Source: Candidatus Lindowiibacteriota bacterium
Lineage (GTDB): Bacteria > Lindowbacteria > 2-12-FULL-62-27
DNA length: 9,219 bases
Direction of reading: 5' to 3'
Assembly (NCBI GenBank): GCA_023249255.1
Contig: JAHFCY010000130.1
Location: 1-9,219 of the forward strand
The notes beneath the pieces were generated by a model. The model ran no database searches. It saw only the letters and a list, made by a program, of their open reading frames with translations, and was not told the origin of the DNA. Positions 1 to 6,893 of this stretch are shown one piece after another; positions within the stretch are counted from its first letter, which is position 1; each line of letters starts with the position of its first letter. A program made the translations under genes and the position numbers.

Positions 1-1
1 G

Positions 2-643
2 GAGGACCTTGGCATTGACGAAAATCCGACGGCCACCCGGTTGTCGAAACTGATCACGCTCGGCTATTCGAAACACGCGCTGGCGAGCGCGCTACAGTCC
101 CTCCGCGAACCGGAGGATCTGCCACGGCTCATGCAGGCGATGGGATGGGATGTGACGGTCTCGGAATGGTCAGCCCGGGTGGACCGCGTCCTGCCGCGCC
201 TCAAGAAAAATCTGTGTGAAATCCGGTTCACGGCCGGAGACGTGTCGGGTGATTCGTGGAATATCGTCTGCTGTCTGGTTCCCAGAACCTATCCGGGCGA
301 AGTTCTTCCCAACGTTGCCGGGGCGATCCGGTATCTCAAAGAATTTGTGCCGATGGAATATTTCTTCTACTGCTACGGCTCGCGTGCCCTGACAACGCGC
401 CGGGTTCCGCCAAGGCCGGGTCCGATCAATCTCGGGCATCTCGTCGAGATGATCTGCACCGCTCGCGACGGCGGCCATCCCGAGGCGGCGACCGGCCGGC
501 CCCACGGCAATCCCGGATTTCCGCGCGACCGGCTGGGCTACATCACCGGCCGGAATTTCATCTGGTATATCCGCTACATCGCCCAGCGCATCCGCGCCAC
601 GACCGGCATCCGCATCGAATCCGTCCATCCGCTGAACATTTGA
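2..643 (+). CDS. C-terminal part of a probable DHH/DHHA1-family phosphoesterase (5' end outside window)
   Basis: The frame is open from base 2 to the TGA at 641-643 (213 residues), so the gene starts upstream of the window. Two stretches resemble DHH-superfamily phosphoesterases. Near the start, DENPTATRLSKLITLG resembles the segment following the DHH catalytic domain, which typically reads 'NTT..T..LA..LI..G'. Residues 157-165 of the fragment, GGHPEAATG, resemble the DHHA1 substrate-binding motif GGGHxxAAG. An aromatic helix (RNFIWYIRYIAQRI) closes the protein. Family members hydrolyse phosphodiester or phosphoanhydride bonds, for example in nanoRNA or pAp, with metal ions held by the DHH domain. 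That domain is not in this fragment, so the substrate cannot be named and the family is inferred from short motifs only. The gene is convergent with the helicase downstream and appears to end in its own terminator. Confidence 0.5.
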   Translation, partial: EDLGIDENPTATRLSKLITLGYSKHALASALQSLREPEDLPRLMQAMGWDVTVSEWSARVDRVLPRLKKNLCEIRFTAGDVSGDSWNIVCCLVPRTYPGEVLPNVAGAIRYLKEFVPMEYFFYCYGSRALTTRRVPPRPGPINLGHLVEMICTARDGGHPEAATGRPHGNPGFPRDRLGYITGRNFIWYIRYIAQRIRATTGIRIESVHPLNI

Positions 644-682
644 CCGGCAGGATGAAGGGAATCCCGCGAAGTCCATGGATGG

Positions 683-722
683 ACAGGAGCGGGATCCTAA
701 ACGTCCGCCTGTTTTATTTTTT
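683..722 (+). terminator. probable intrinsic terminator of the DHH-like gene
   Basis: Forty bases after the stop codon, the left arm 683-692 (acaggagcgg) pairs with the right arm 705-712 (ccgcctgt). This gives eight base pairs with a two-base bulge and a 12-base loop. A T-rich tract, ttttattttttc, follows directly from 712. This is a typical rho-independent layout on the plus strand. The bulge makes the stem imperfect, so efficiency is uncertain. Confidence 0.5.
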
Positions 723-735
723 CGTCTATTCACTT

Positions 736-772
736 CCTCTCCCCCACGGGGGAGAGGATTGAGGTGAGGGGG
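736..772. repeat. GC-rich palindromic intergenic repeat
   Basis: The arms cctctccccc (736-745) and gggggagagg (748-757) are perfect reverse complements with a two-base spacer. They are followed by the purine-rich tail attgaggtgaggggg (758-772). From memory, this matches a very widespread bacterial intergenic palindrome, seen on the other strand as 'CCCCTCACC...CCTCTCCCC'. It lies between the ends of two convergent genes, 28 bases before the helicase ORF end at 785, where such elements often sit. There is no T-tract after the hairpin in either direction, so it is not a classical terminator by itself. Confidence 0.7.
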
Positions 773-784
773 ACAGCTGAACAG

Positions 785-2782
785 TTACATTTTTTCAAAA
801 GCCCGTCTGACATCGGCCAACCGCGATGTGCGTTTGGCCGGTGGAAGGGATTTGAGAAACGTCTGGCCGTACTGCCGCGTCCGGATACGCGGGTCCAAAA
901 TCGCGACCACGCCCCGGTCATCCTGCCGCCGGATCAGCCTCCCGAATCCCTGCCGGAGCATGAGGACCGCCGACGGCAGCGTGTGGTGCGTGAACGGGTC
1001 GAATCCCTGTGATCTCAAAAAATCCATCCGAGCCTCTTCGAGCGGGTGCGTCGGCAGGGCGAACGGCAGGCGCGTCACGATGACCAGCCGCAACGCGGCG
1101 CCCGCCACGTCCACGCCCTGCCAGAACGTGTCGGTGCCGATGAGCACCGCCCGCTCGCTTTGGCGAAATTCGTCCAGCATGCCGTAAGACCTCGGGCCGC
1201 CCTGCCGGAAAAATTTGCAGTCGGGCAGTCGTTCGGACAAATCCCGGAACAGCCGGTTCAGCCAGTCGTAACTGGTGCAGAGCACGAACGCCCCGCCCCC
1301 GGACAATTCGATGAGTTGCCGCGTTTGGTCCCGGACCGCTTCAAAATATGGCGCGTCCTCGGCCGGATCCGGCATGGATTCCGGCATATACAGGAGGCAC
1401 TGGCGCTCGTAGTTGAAGGGTGAACCGAGCGTGACGCCGTTCACGCCCGCGGCGCCGATCCGGTCGGACAGAAATTCAAACTCGTTGCCGACAGTGAGCG
1501 TGGCCGAGGTGAGAATCGCGGGTGGCGCGTCTTCGCCAAACAGCGTTGTCCTGAGACTTCGCGATAGATCCACGGGAGAGGCGCGAAGTTGAACATGCAT
1601 CCCTCTCGCCCTCCGTTCCGTCTCAAGCCAGTACACCATCGCCCGATCTTCCTGCGTGAGAAATCGATCAATCTCGGCCGCCGTTCCCGACAGCCGGTCG
1701 GCCGCCGCTTTCATCTCCTGTTTGTCTTCCGGCGCTTCCAGCCTGTCCCGGCCTTCACGGAGATGGTCGGCCAGATCGTCCAGCGGCTGCGACAGAAGGT
1801 TCGGCGTGATGTCGGCTTTTCGAATCCGGATGGCGCCCGAGTCCTTCTGTTTCAACGCGTCCTGAAGATTCTGGAAAAAGTGCTGGGAAAGTTTTCGAAT
1901 GTGTTTGACTTGCGCGGCCGCGGCTTTCTTCCAGACGTCGCCGATCGACGCGAATCGGGCAATCAGGCCCCGTTCGGTTTCCTGATGGTGAATGCGGTCC
2001 AACTGCCAGAAAATCGAAAAATTGGAAAATGACAGTCCCAGATGTGACGCGGCCACTTCTTCGATCGAATGCGCCTCGTCCAGGATCACGACGTCGTACG
2101 CTGGAAGAATTCTTCCGCCCGACGCGAGATTGGAAAAAAACAGGGCGTGGTTGACGACAAGAATGTCGGCTTCCTTCATGCGGTCGCTCGCCGCCCGGTG
2201 GTAGCAGGGCCGATAGAACGGCGATTTCGACGACATGCAGTTGTCGCTTTCCCGCAGGACGTTCCGCCAGACTTCGTCCGGCACGTCCGGCAGATCCATG
2301 CGAAGACCGCTCTGGCCGTTTTTGGCCGGCTTCTCATCGACAAATGTTTTCAGCCGTCCCAGCGCTTCGTACGCACTGTCGGACGTGAACAGGGCGTCGG
2401 CGTCGCGTCTCGCTTGGGAAAAACGCCGGAGGCACAGATAATTTTCACTGCCCATGAACAGGGCAAAGGAAAGAGCAAGACTTTTTTCGAGCAGGGCGCC
2501 GGACAGAAACGGCAGGTCCTTCCGGACAAGCTGTTCCTGCAGGGCTTTGGTGTGCGTCGAGACAAGAACGTGCAGGCCGTGATCGATTGCGGCAAGCGCC
2601 GCCGGCAGAAGATACGCCAGACTCTTGCCGACGCCGGTGCCGGCTTCGACCATGAGCGGCCGGCCGGCCCCGATGGACTCCTCGACCGACTCGGCCATCT
2701 CCATTTGTTCCCGCCTGAATGCCAGCCCCTTTTTCAGGAACAGGCCGCGGGGGCCGAGAAAGTCTTGCAGGGTTGCGCCCAT
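785..2782 (-). CDS. dinG: DinG/YoaA-like ATP-dependent DNA helicase (XPD-type superfamily 2)
   Basis: This 665-residue protein carries the motif set of DinG-family 5'-3' DNA helicases, which unwind damaged or looped DNA. The motifs are Walker A VEAGTGVGKS (45-54), motif Ia STHTKALQEQL (75-85), the DEAH box (235-238), LTSATL (424-429), GTDTFWQGVDVAG (549-561) and QGFGRLIRR (611-619). An iron-sulfur cluster domain lies between motif Ia and DEAH, with C117, C182 and C193. The position expected to hold the remaining cysteine is S187 (C-x4-S-x5-C). No exonuclease domain is attached. The ATG at 2782 has no clear Shine-Dalgarno sequence, but the protein then starts at the normal distance before Walker A. 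The gene diverges from the Rieske gene, and that gene's promoter begins only three bases upstream of this start codon. Whether it is orthologous to E. coli DinG or YoaA cannot be settled here. Confidence 0.92.
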   Translation of the reverse strand: MGATLQDFLGPRGLFLKKGLAFRREQMEMAESVEESIGAGRPLMVEAGTGVGKSLAYLLPAALAAIDHGLHVLVSTHTKALQEQLVRKDLPFLSGALLEKSLALSFALFMGSENYLCLRRFSQARRDADALFTSDSAYEALGRLKTFVDEKPAKNGQSGLRMDLPDVPDEVWRNVLRESDNCMSSKSPFYRPCYHRAASDRMKEADILVVNHALFFSNLASGGRILPAYDVVILDEAHSIEEVAASHLGLSFSNFSIFWQLDRIHHQETERGLIARFASIGDVWKKAAAAQVKHIRKLSQHFFQNLQDALKQKDSGAIRIRKADITPNLLSQPLDDLADHLREGRDRLEAPEDKQEMKAAADRLSGTAAEIDRFLTQEDRAMVYWLETERRARGMHVQLRASPVDLSRSLRTTLFGEDAPPAILTSATLTVGNEFEFLSDRIGAAGVNGVTLGSPFNYERQCLLYMPESMPDPAEDAPYFEAVRDQTRQLIELSGGGAFVLCTSYDWLNRLFRDLSERLPDCKFFRQGGPRSYGMLDEFRQSERAVLIGTDTFWQGVDVAGAALRLVIVTRLPFALPTHPLEEARMDFLRSQGFDPFTHHTLPSAVLMLRQGFGRLIRRQDDRGVVAILDPRIRTRQYGQTFLKSLPPAKRTSRLADVRRAFEKM

Positions 2783-2784
2783 AT

Positions 2785-2813
2785 TTGACAGGCTACCAGT
2801 TTGCGGCTATCTT
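2785..2813 (+). promoter_or_regulatory. sigma70-type promoter of the Rieske gene
   Basis: A perfect -35 hexamer TTGACA (2785-2790) is followed by a 17-base spacer and a -10 hexamer TATCTT (2808-2813, four of six consensus bases). Transcription would begin near 2820, leaving a leader of about 35 bases before the Rieske start codon. The -35 box nearly touches the divergent helicase start codon (2780-2782), so the two genes share this short control region. Confidence 0.65.
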
Positions 2814-2842
2814 TTACAGAGTTTCAGGCATCGTCACAAAAA

Positions 2843-2848
2843 AGGAGG
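2843..2848 (+). promoter_or_regulatory. strong Shine-Dalgarno sequence fixing the Rieske start
   Basis: AGGAGG lies seven bases before the ATG at 2856. It selects this start over in-frame upstream codons as far back as 2625, which would run through the promoter and antisense to the helicase gene. Confidence 0.85.
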
Positions 2849-2855
2849 GTTTTTC

Positions 2856-3155
2856 ATGGGAACGGTGATTGCCAAAAAAGGCGATGTGCCGACCGGGGGA
2901 TGCATTTCGATCGACGGACCGGACGGCAAGGAAGTCGCGTTATTTAATGTCGGCGGCGAAATTTTTGCGCTCGACAACACCTGTCCGCACGCCGGCGGAC
3001 CGCTGGGCGAAGGGTCTCTCGAGGCCACGATCGTGACGTGCCCGTGGCACGGATGGAGTTTTGACGTGAAAACCGGGGAATGTCAGAACAATCCGGACGC
3101 CCCCGCCAAGTGCGTCAAAATTTCGGTCAAGGGAGAGGACGTTATTCTGGAATAA
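2856..3155 (+). CDS. Rieske [2Fe-2S] ferredoxin-like protein
   Basis: This 99-residue protein consists of a single Rieske domain. Both cluster-binding motifs are present: CPHAGGPL (Cys and His ligands) and CPWHGWSFD (second Cys and His), spaced as in soluble Rieske ferredoxins and NirD-like subunits. The cluster carries one electron at a time to a partner oxygenase or reductase. There is no signal peptide or membrane segment, so it should be cytoplasmic. It appears monocistronic: it has its own promoter and ribosome-binding site, and it is followed by a palindromic repeat and a convergent gene. No partner enzyme is encoded nearby, so the redox partner is unknown. It could serve a dioxygenase, nitrite-reductase-like or general redox role. 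Confidence 0.92.
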   Translation: MGTVIAKKGDVPTGGCISIDGPDGKEVALFNVGGEIFALDNTCPHAGGPLGEGSLEATIVTCPWHGWSFDVKTGECQNNPDAPAKCVKISVKGEDVILE

Positions 3156-3181
3156 AAGTAACTATTCAGGCAGGCCGTTGA

Positions 3182-3266
3182 AAATTTCATAAGGAATCCG
3201 GGAATGCAGGAGGAAGCAAAACTCCGGATCGGTTCATGGCTTCCTGGCCTCCTTATAATTTTTCTG
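3182..3266. repeat. dispersed ~80 bp palindromic repeat, copy A
   Basis: This element fills most of the gap between the convergent Rieske and GH57 genes. Its ends are imperfect inverted repeats: ATAAGGAATCC near 3190 and, on the other strand, ATAAGGAGGCC read back from 3256. Inner arms aggaagc and gcttcct strengthen the foldback. Its reverse complement aligns along its whole length with 8926-9006, with about ten differences and one single-base gap. The foldback with flanking A/T tracts could end transcription from both sides. It is far too short to encode a transposase. Confidence 0.8.
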
Positions 3267-3292
3267 AGGAAGTTGAATTGTTACGATGGAAA

Positions 3293-5233
3293 TCAATTCC
3301 GGAATCGTTTCCATTTCGGCGCGGCTGTTTTGGGTCGGCCCGGCAGAAGAGCGGGCTTTGACGCGGCCACAAGCCGGTCGCCGTCGAAGGCCTCCAGTCG
3401 ATAACTGCATCCGGGCCGGAGTTGATGCACGTACCAGTTTCCGGATTCGGCGGTTGACGGAATCTCTTTTTCAAACAGCGGCGGATTGAGACAGCGAAGC
3501 CGCAGTCGAAGTCTCCCCGGATTCATCGATTTTAAATCCCACCAGACACAGGCCAGAAACGGTTCCACCGCCCGGACGCCCATCCGTTCGTCGGTGATGA
3601 CCGCCGCTCCCTGCCGGCCGCGCGGCGCTCCCTCCGGCGTCTTCCATGCCGCCGCCGTCAGCCATGGAAAAATATTATCGTCGGATTCGAGCGTCTCAAG
3701 CGATTTGATCGAGACATCATGTTTTGAAAGCGCGCGGTGCAGACCCCAGAATCGTTCCAGAAATTTGTCGACCTTCTCCGCTGCGTACGGCCGGATGCCC
3801 TGCGATGTCGTCGCGATGAACGGCCAGTCGGAACTCTGGGCCAGCAGAAGTTCCCGGCCCATCTGCGCCAGGACCCGCCGCTCCGTCGCGGTTTTGCCGA
3901 ACTGCCGCGCGTCTCGAACCATCACACTGCCCGCCTGCGCGATTTTCGGCGCCATGTCTGAATTCGTTCCATTCATCCAGACTTTGAAATATCCGCCGTC
4001 GCCCCAGCTCGACGCCGCCGGCACGGCGACATGCCGGACCGGATGCCTCAACCGGTCGGACGGCGCCGCGAACCGGAACGGCCAACTGCGTTCGCTGGCT
4101 TTTCGAAAGACATACTCGATGAATTTCGGTCCTTCGTGCCACCAGTGGCCGAACAGTTCGGCGTCGTAGGGCGCGACGATGACCGGCGTCTCGCCGCGGA
4201 TGGACGACAGAAGCCCGTAGGACTGGGCCGCGCGTTTTTTGAGAAAATGCTGGGCGTGATAGGCCGACCGGCCGAGCGCCATCCGGGGGATGTAGGGTTG
4301 TTTGTAGGAAGACGATTTGCTGGTAACTCGAAAATATTTGAGGCCGATCGGAATTCGGCCCGTGCGGTCCGGCCGGAACGGTTTGATCTGGTCTTCAGAA
4401 AGAAAATGTCCGGCATCCTTGTGGTGTTCCGCGTACCACGCATCTCCCGGATACCCTTCGGTGGCGCTCCAGACCTGCTTGGACGTGTCGGGATCGCGGC
4501 CGAACACGGCGATCCCGGCGGGCGTTCGAATCGGCGCGTGGACTCCGTGCGTCGGCCGGGGCATGGCGCCGGTCACGCCGTGCGTTTCGAGGAAAAAATA
4601 TCGTACGCCGGCGTCCGCGGCCAACTCGTCGATGCCGGGCAGACCATCGTGCGCCGGCATGTACGCGCATTCCGACAGCCACATGCCTTCCGGCGGCCGG
4701 CCGAAAAATCGGCGGTGGGATTCGACCCCGACACGAATCTGCGCGGCGGCGCAGGCGGGATTGTCCTGAAGGTGCGGCAAGAATCCATGCGTTGCCGGCG
4801 CGGTGATGACCTCAACGCGGCCCGCGTCCTGCCAGTGCCGGAATCCCGCAGCGATGTTCGATCCGTATCGCCGATAGACGTCCAGAGCCTGCCGAACATG
4901 ATAATAGAAATGCGTCGCGGCCGGCTCAAAGCGCGTACCCGATGTCCGCTCGCGCTCTTTCTCGGTCAGCACGGCCAGCCGTTTGAGATGCCGTTCGAGA
5001 CGCTCATTCAGAAGTTTGTCGTTGAACATCGCCAGAAGCGGCGGGGAGATCGAAACGGTCAGGCGAAACGGCACCGCGTCCTGCTCGAGGCGCTCGAAAG
5101 CCGCCAGAAGCGGCGCATAGACTTCCCATACCGCTTCGTAGAACCACCACTCAAACCCGTGCTCCTCCACCTCCGGATGCCGGATGTACGGCAGGTGAGC
5201 GTGGAGGACAAGACAGAGGTCGACTTGTCTCAT
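3293..5233 (-). CDS. GH57 1,4-alpha-glucan branching enzyme with C-terminal DUF4912-like domain
   Basis: This 646-residue protein starts with the glycoside hydrolase family 57 signature LVLHAHLPYIRHP (residues 8-20). GMWLSECAY (183-191) holds the expected nucleophile E188, and PYDAELFGHWW (355-365) holds the expected acid/base D357, the pair used in GH57 branching enzymes. SSWGDGGYFKVWMNGTN (408-424) and a helical DUF1957-type region to about 530 complete the catalytic part. Such enzymes cut alpha-1,4-glucan and rejoin it as alpha-1,6 branches in the cytoplasm. Residues about 545-646 resemble DUF4912: EPFLACVWWDL, then GNWYVHQLRPGCSYRLEAF. Together they make the protein longer than the usual ~520-560 residues. 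The start ATG overlaps the cobM stop (ATGA), so translation is probably coupled. Branching rather than amylase activity is inferred from the motifs. Confidence 0.88.
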   Translation of the reverse strand: MRQVDLCLVLHAHLPYIRHPEVEEHGFEWWFYEAVWEVYAPLLAAFERLEQDAVPFRLTVSISPPLLAMFNDKLLNERLERHLKRLAVLTEKERERTSGTRFEPAATHFYYHVRQALDVYRRYGSNIAAGFRHWQDAGRVEVITAPATHGFLPHLQDNPACAAAQIRVGVESHRRFFGRPPEGMWLSECAYMPAHDGLPGIDELAADAGVRYFFLETHGVTGAMPRPTHGVHAPIRTPAGIAVFGRDPDTSKQVWSATEGYPGDAWYAEHHKDAGHFLSEDQIKPFRPDRTGRIPIGLKYFRVTSKSSSYKQPYIPRMALGRSAYHAQHFLKKRAAQSYGLLSSIRGETPVIVAPYDAELFGHWWHEGPKFIEYVFRKASERSWPFRFAAPSDRLRHPVRHVAVPAASSWGDGGYFKVWMNGTNSDMAPKIAQAGSVMVRDARQFGKTATERRVLAQMGRELLLAQSSDWPFIATTSQGIRPYAAEKVDKFLERFWGLHRALSKHDVSIKSLETLESDDNIFPWLTAAAWKTPEGAPRGRQGAAVITDERMGVRAVEPFLACVWWDLKSMNPGRLRLRLRCLNPPLFEKEIPSTAESGNWYVHQLRPGCSYRLEAFDGDRLVAASKPALLPGRPKTAAPKWKRFRN

Positions 5234-6054
5234 ACCGACGCCTTCCTATACTCGTGGCTGAAGGTCGGATCGTACAGACGGGATCGCGTGTGTTTTGAGC
5301 GGCCGCCGCGCTCACGGACAAACTCGCCGACAAGAATGAGCGCCGTCTTCGTGATTTTTTCGCAGCGCAGAATTTCCGCCAGGTCTCCGAGCCTGCCCCG
5401 GACGATCCGTTCGTCCGGCCATGTCACGCGATAGGCGATGGCGATGGGGGTGTCCGGCGAATATCCGCCGTCAATGAGGTCACGCTGGACGTCGGCGGCG
5501 AGAGCGGCGGATAAAAACAAAATGATGCCGGCCCTGTGCGCCGCCATCTCACGCAGTTTTTCATTTTCCGGCATGGGCGTCCGGCCTGCGGCGCGCGTCA
5601 AAATCACCGTCTGGCAAATTTCGGGAATGGTCAGTTCCTGTCCGAGGGCCGCGGCCGCGGCCGTGAAAGAACTCACGCCGGGGACCGTCTCAAGCCGGAT
5701 GCCGGCCTGCGCCAGCGCCTCGGATTGCTCCGCCGCCGCGCCGAAAATCGTCGGGTCACCCGACGCGAGCCTCACGACGCGTTTGCCCGCGCCAACCGCG
5801 GCCACGATCACGTCGACGATCTGTTCCAGCGTCATCTTCGCGCTGTCGTGCAATTGCGCGCCCGGCGCCGCCATGTCGAGCACCGCTTTCGGAATGAGCG
5901 ATCCGGCGTAGACCACCACTTCGGCCCCGGCCAACAGCCGTTGGCCTTTGATCGTCATCAGTTCCGGGTTCCCCGGCCCCGCGCCGATCAGAGGGACGAC
6001 CTGTTCATGTCTGTGTGTGGAGGTTTGCGTCTGTTCGTGGCTTGCGTTTTGCAT
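5230..6054 (-). CDS. cobM: precorrin-4 / cobalt-precorrin-4 C11-methyltransferase
   Basis: This 274-residue S-adenosylmethionine-dependent methyltransferase adds the C-11 methyl group to the corrin ring in B12 synthesis (CobM in the aerobic route, CbiF in the anaerobic). Its motifs are LIGAGPGNPELMTIKGQRLL (22-41), VYAGSLI (48-54), RLASGDPTIFGAAAEQ (95-110), VPGVSSFTAAAAALGQELTIPE (124-145) and TRAAGRTPMP (153-162). The ATG at 6054 is forced, because the codon just before it is TAA. It lacks a recognisable Shine-Dalgarno sequence and lies five bases after the cobJ stop, so reinitiation is likely. The first ~18 residues form a His/Gln/Thr-rich extension (two HEQ triplets) before the family core. 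The window does not show whether the aerobic or anaerobic pathway is used. Confidence 0.93.
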   Translation of the reverse strand: MQNASHEQTQTSTHRHEQVVPLIGAGPGNPELMTIKGQRLLAGAEVVVYAGSLIPKAVLDMAAPGAQLHDSAKMTLEQIVDVIVAAVGAGKRVVRLASGDPTIFGAAAEQSEALAQAGIRLETVPGVSSFTAAAAALGQELTIPEICQTVILTRAAGRTPMPENEKLREMAAHRAGIILFLSAALAADVQRDLIDGGYSPDTPIAIAYRVTWPDERIVRGRLGDLAEILRCEKITKTALILVGEFVRERGGRSKHTRSRLYDPTFSHEYRKASV

Positions 6055-6059
6055 TTAAG

Positions 6060-6893
6060 TCAATTGATTTTGAGCGACACGCCGGGTTTCTGGCCTTCCA
6101 GCACGTCGCCGGATTCGAGAACGTATTTGTTTTCGTAGCCGCGCGGGGTGACCATGAGGCCGTCGCGGGCGAATGTGTGCGAGTTGCCGACGACGATCGT
6201 CGTCAGCATGCCGATGGGATGATTGCACATGTCGTCCAGCGTGGTGAGCACGAGGTTCTGCGCGTCTCGATAAGCCGATTTGACGATGCCGACCGGGGTT
6301 TCAGCTTTCCGGTATTTGAGAATGATCTCCTGCGCTTTTTTGATCTGCCACGTCCGGCGCTTGGACTGCGGATTGTAGATGCCGATGACAAAATCCGCCG
6401 CCGCGGCCGCCTCAATACGCTTTTCGATGACCGGCCAGGGCGTGAGCAGATCGCTCATGCTGATCGACGCAAAATCATGCATGAGCGGCGCCCCCAAAAG
6501 CGCCCCGATCGCCGACAGCGCCGTTACCCCCGGCACGACTTCGACTTCTATTCCCTGAACCCCTTCCTCCGCCTTCTTCCCCTTCCACCCCCGTTCAAAC
6601 AACACTTCATATACCAGCCCCGCCATGCCGTAGATCCCGGCGTCGCCGCTCGAGACGACCGCCACGCATTTTCCCGCCGCGGCGCGGTCCGTCGCCGCTT
6701 TCGCCCGGTCAATTTCTTCCGTCATTCCCGTTGAGATGATCTCCTTGCCGGCCGTGAGAGAACTCACCAGATCGGTGTAGGTCGAATAGCCGACCACGAC
6801 ATCCGCCGCGAGGATCGCATCCCGCGCCCGGGCGGTGATGTGCTCTTCCGCACCCGGACCAAACCCGACGATGAATATTTTACCCGCGCCCAT
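6060..6893 (-). CDS. cobJ: precorrin-3B / cobalt-precorrin-3 C17-methyltransferase
   Basis: This 277-residue enzyme methylates C-17 of the corrin precursor and drives ring contraction (CobJ aerobic, CbiH anaerobic). The methyltransferase fold is clear: IVGFGPGAEEHIT (8-20), VVVGYSTYTDLV (32-43), SSGDAGIYGMAGLVYE (81-96), VVPGVTALSAIGALLGAPLMHDF (119-141) and GIYNPQSKRR (171-180). The C-terminal VGNSHTF and TPRGYENKY are also typical. The start at 6893 is chosen because AGGAG lies eight bases upstream and the family N-terminus begins there. The frame stays open to 7007, but that extension would run through the lpxK coding sequence. The gene overlaps the lpxK stop by 14 bases and is followed after five bases by cobM. 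Residues 101-114 are a Lys/Glu/Gly-rich insertion. Confidence 0.94.
   Translation of the reverse strand: MGAGKIFIVGFGPGAEEHITARARDAILAADVVVGYSTYTDLVSSLTAGKEIISTGMTEEIDRAKAATDRAAAGKCVAVVSSGDAGIYGMAGLVYEVLFERGWKGKKAEEGVQGIEVEVVPGVTALSAIGALLGAPLMHDFASISMSDLLTPWPVIEKRIEAAAAADFVIGIYNPQSKRRTWQIKKAQEIILKYRKAETPVGIVKSAYRDAQNLVLTTLDDMCNHPIGMLTTIVVGNSHTFARDGLMVTPRGYENKYVLESGDVLEGQKPGVSLKIN

Noticed and set aside
2069-2788. 239-codon open frame on the plus strand within the helicase gene
   Set aside because: It is fully antisense to the conserved N-terminal helicase motifs and has no recognisable domain or ribosome-binding site.
2625-2855. Upstream in-frame extension of the Rieske gene
   Set aside because: It would run antisense through the helicase start and through the TTGACA promoter. 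The ATG at 2856 has a strong Shine-Dalgarno sequence and gives a full-length Rieske domain.
3182-3266. The ~80 bp repeat as an insertion sequence or CRISPR unit
   Set aside because: It is too short to encode a transposase, and its two copies are 5.7 kb apart, inverted and without regular spacers, so it is neither an insertion sequence nor an array.
4031-5434. 467-codon open frame on the plus strand across the GH57 and cobM genes
   Set aside because: It is antisense to two clearly recognised proteins, crosses their junction, is rich in Arg/Pro/Gly as expected from a GC-rich shadow frame, and shows no motifs.
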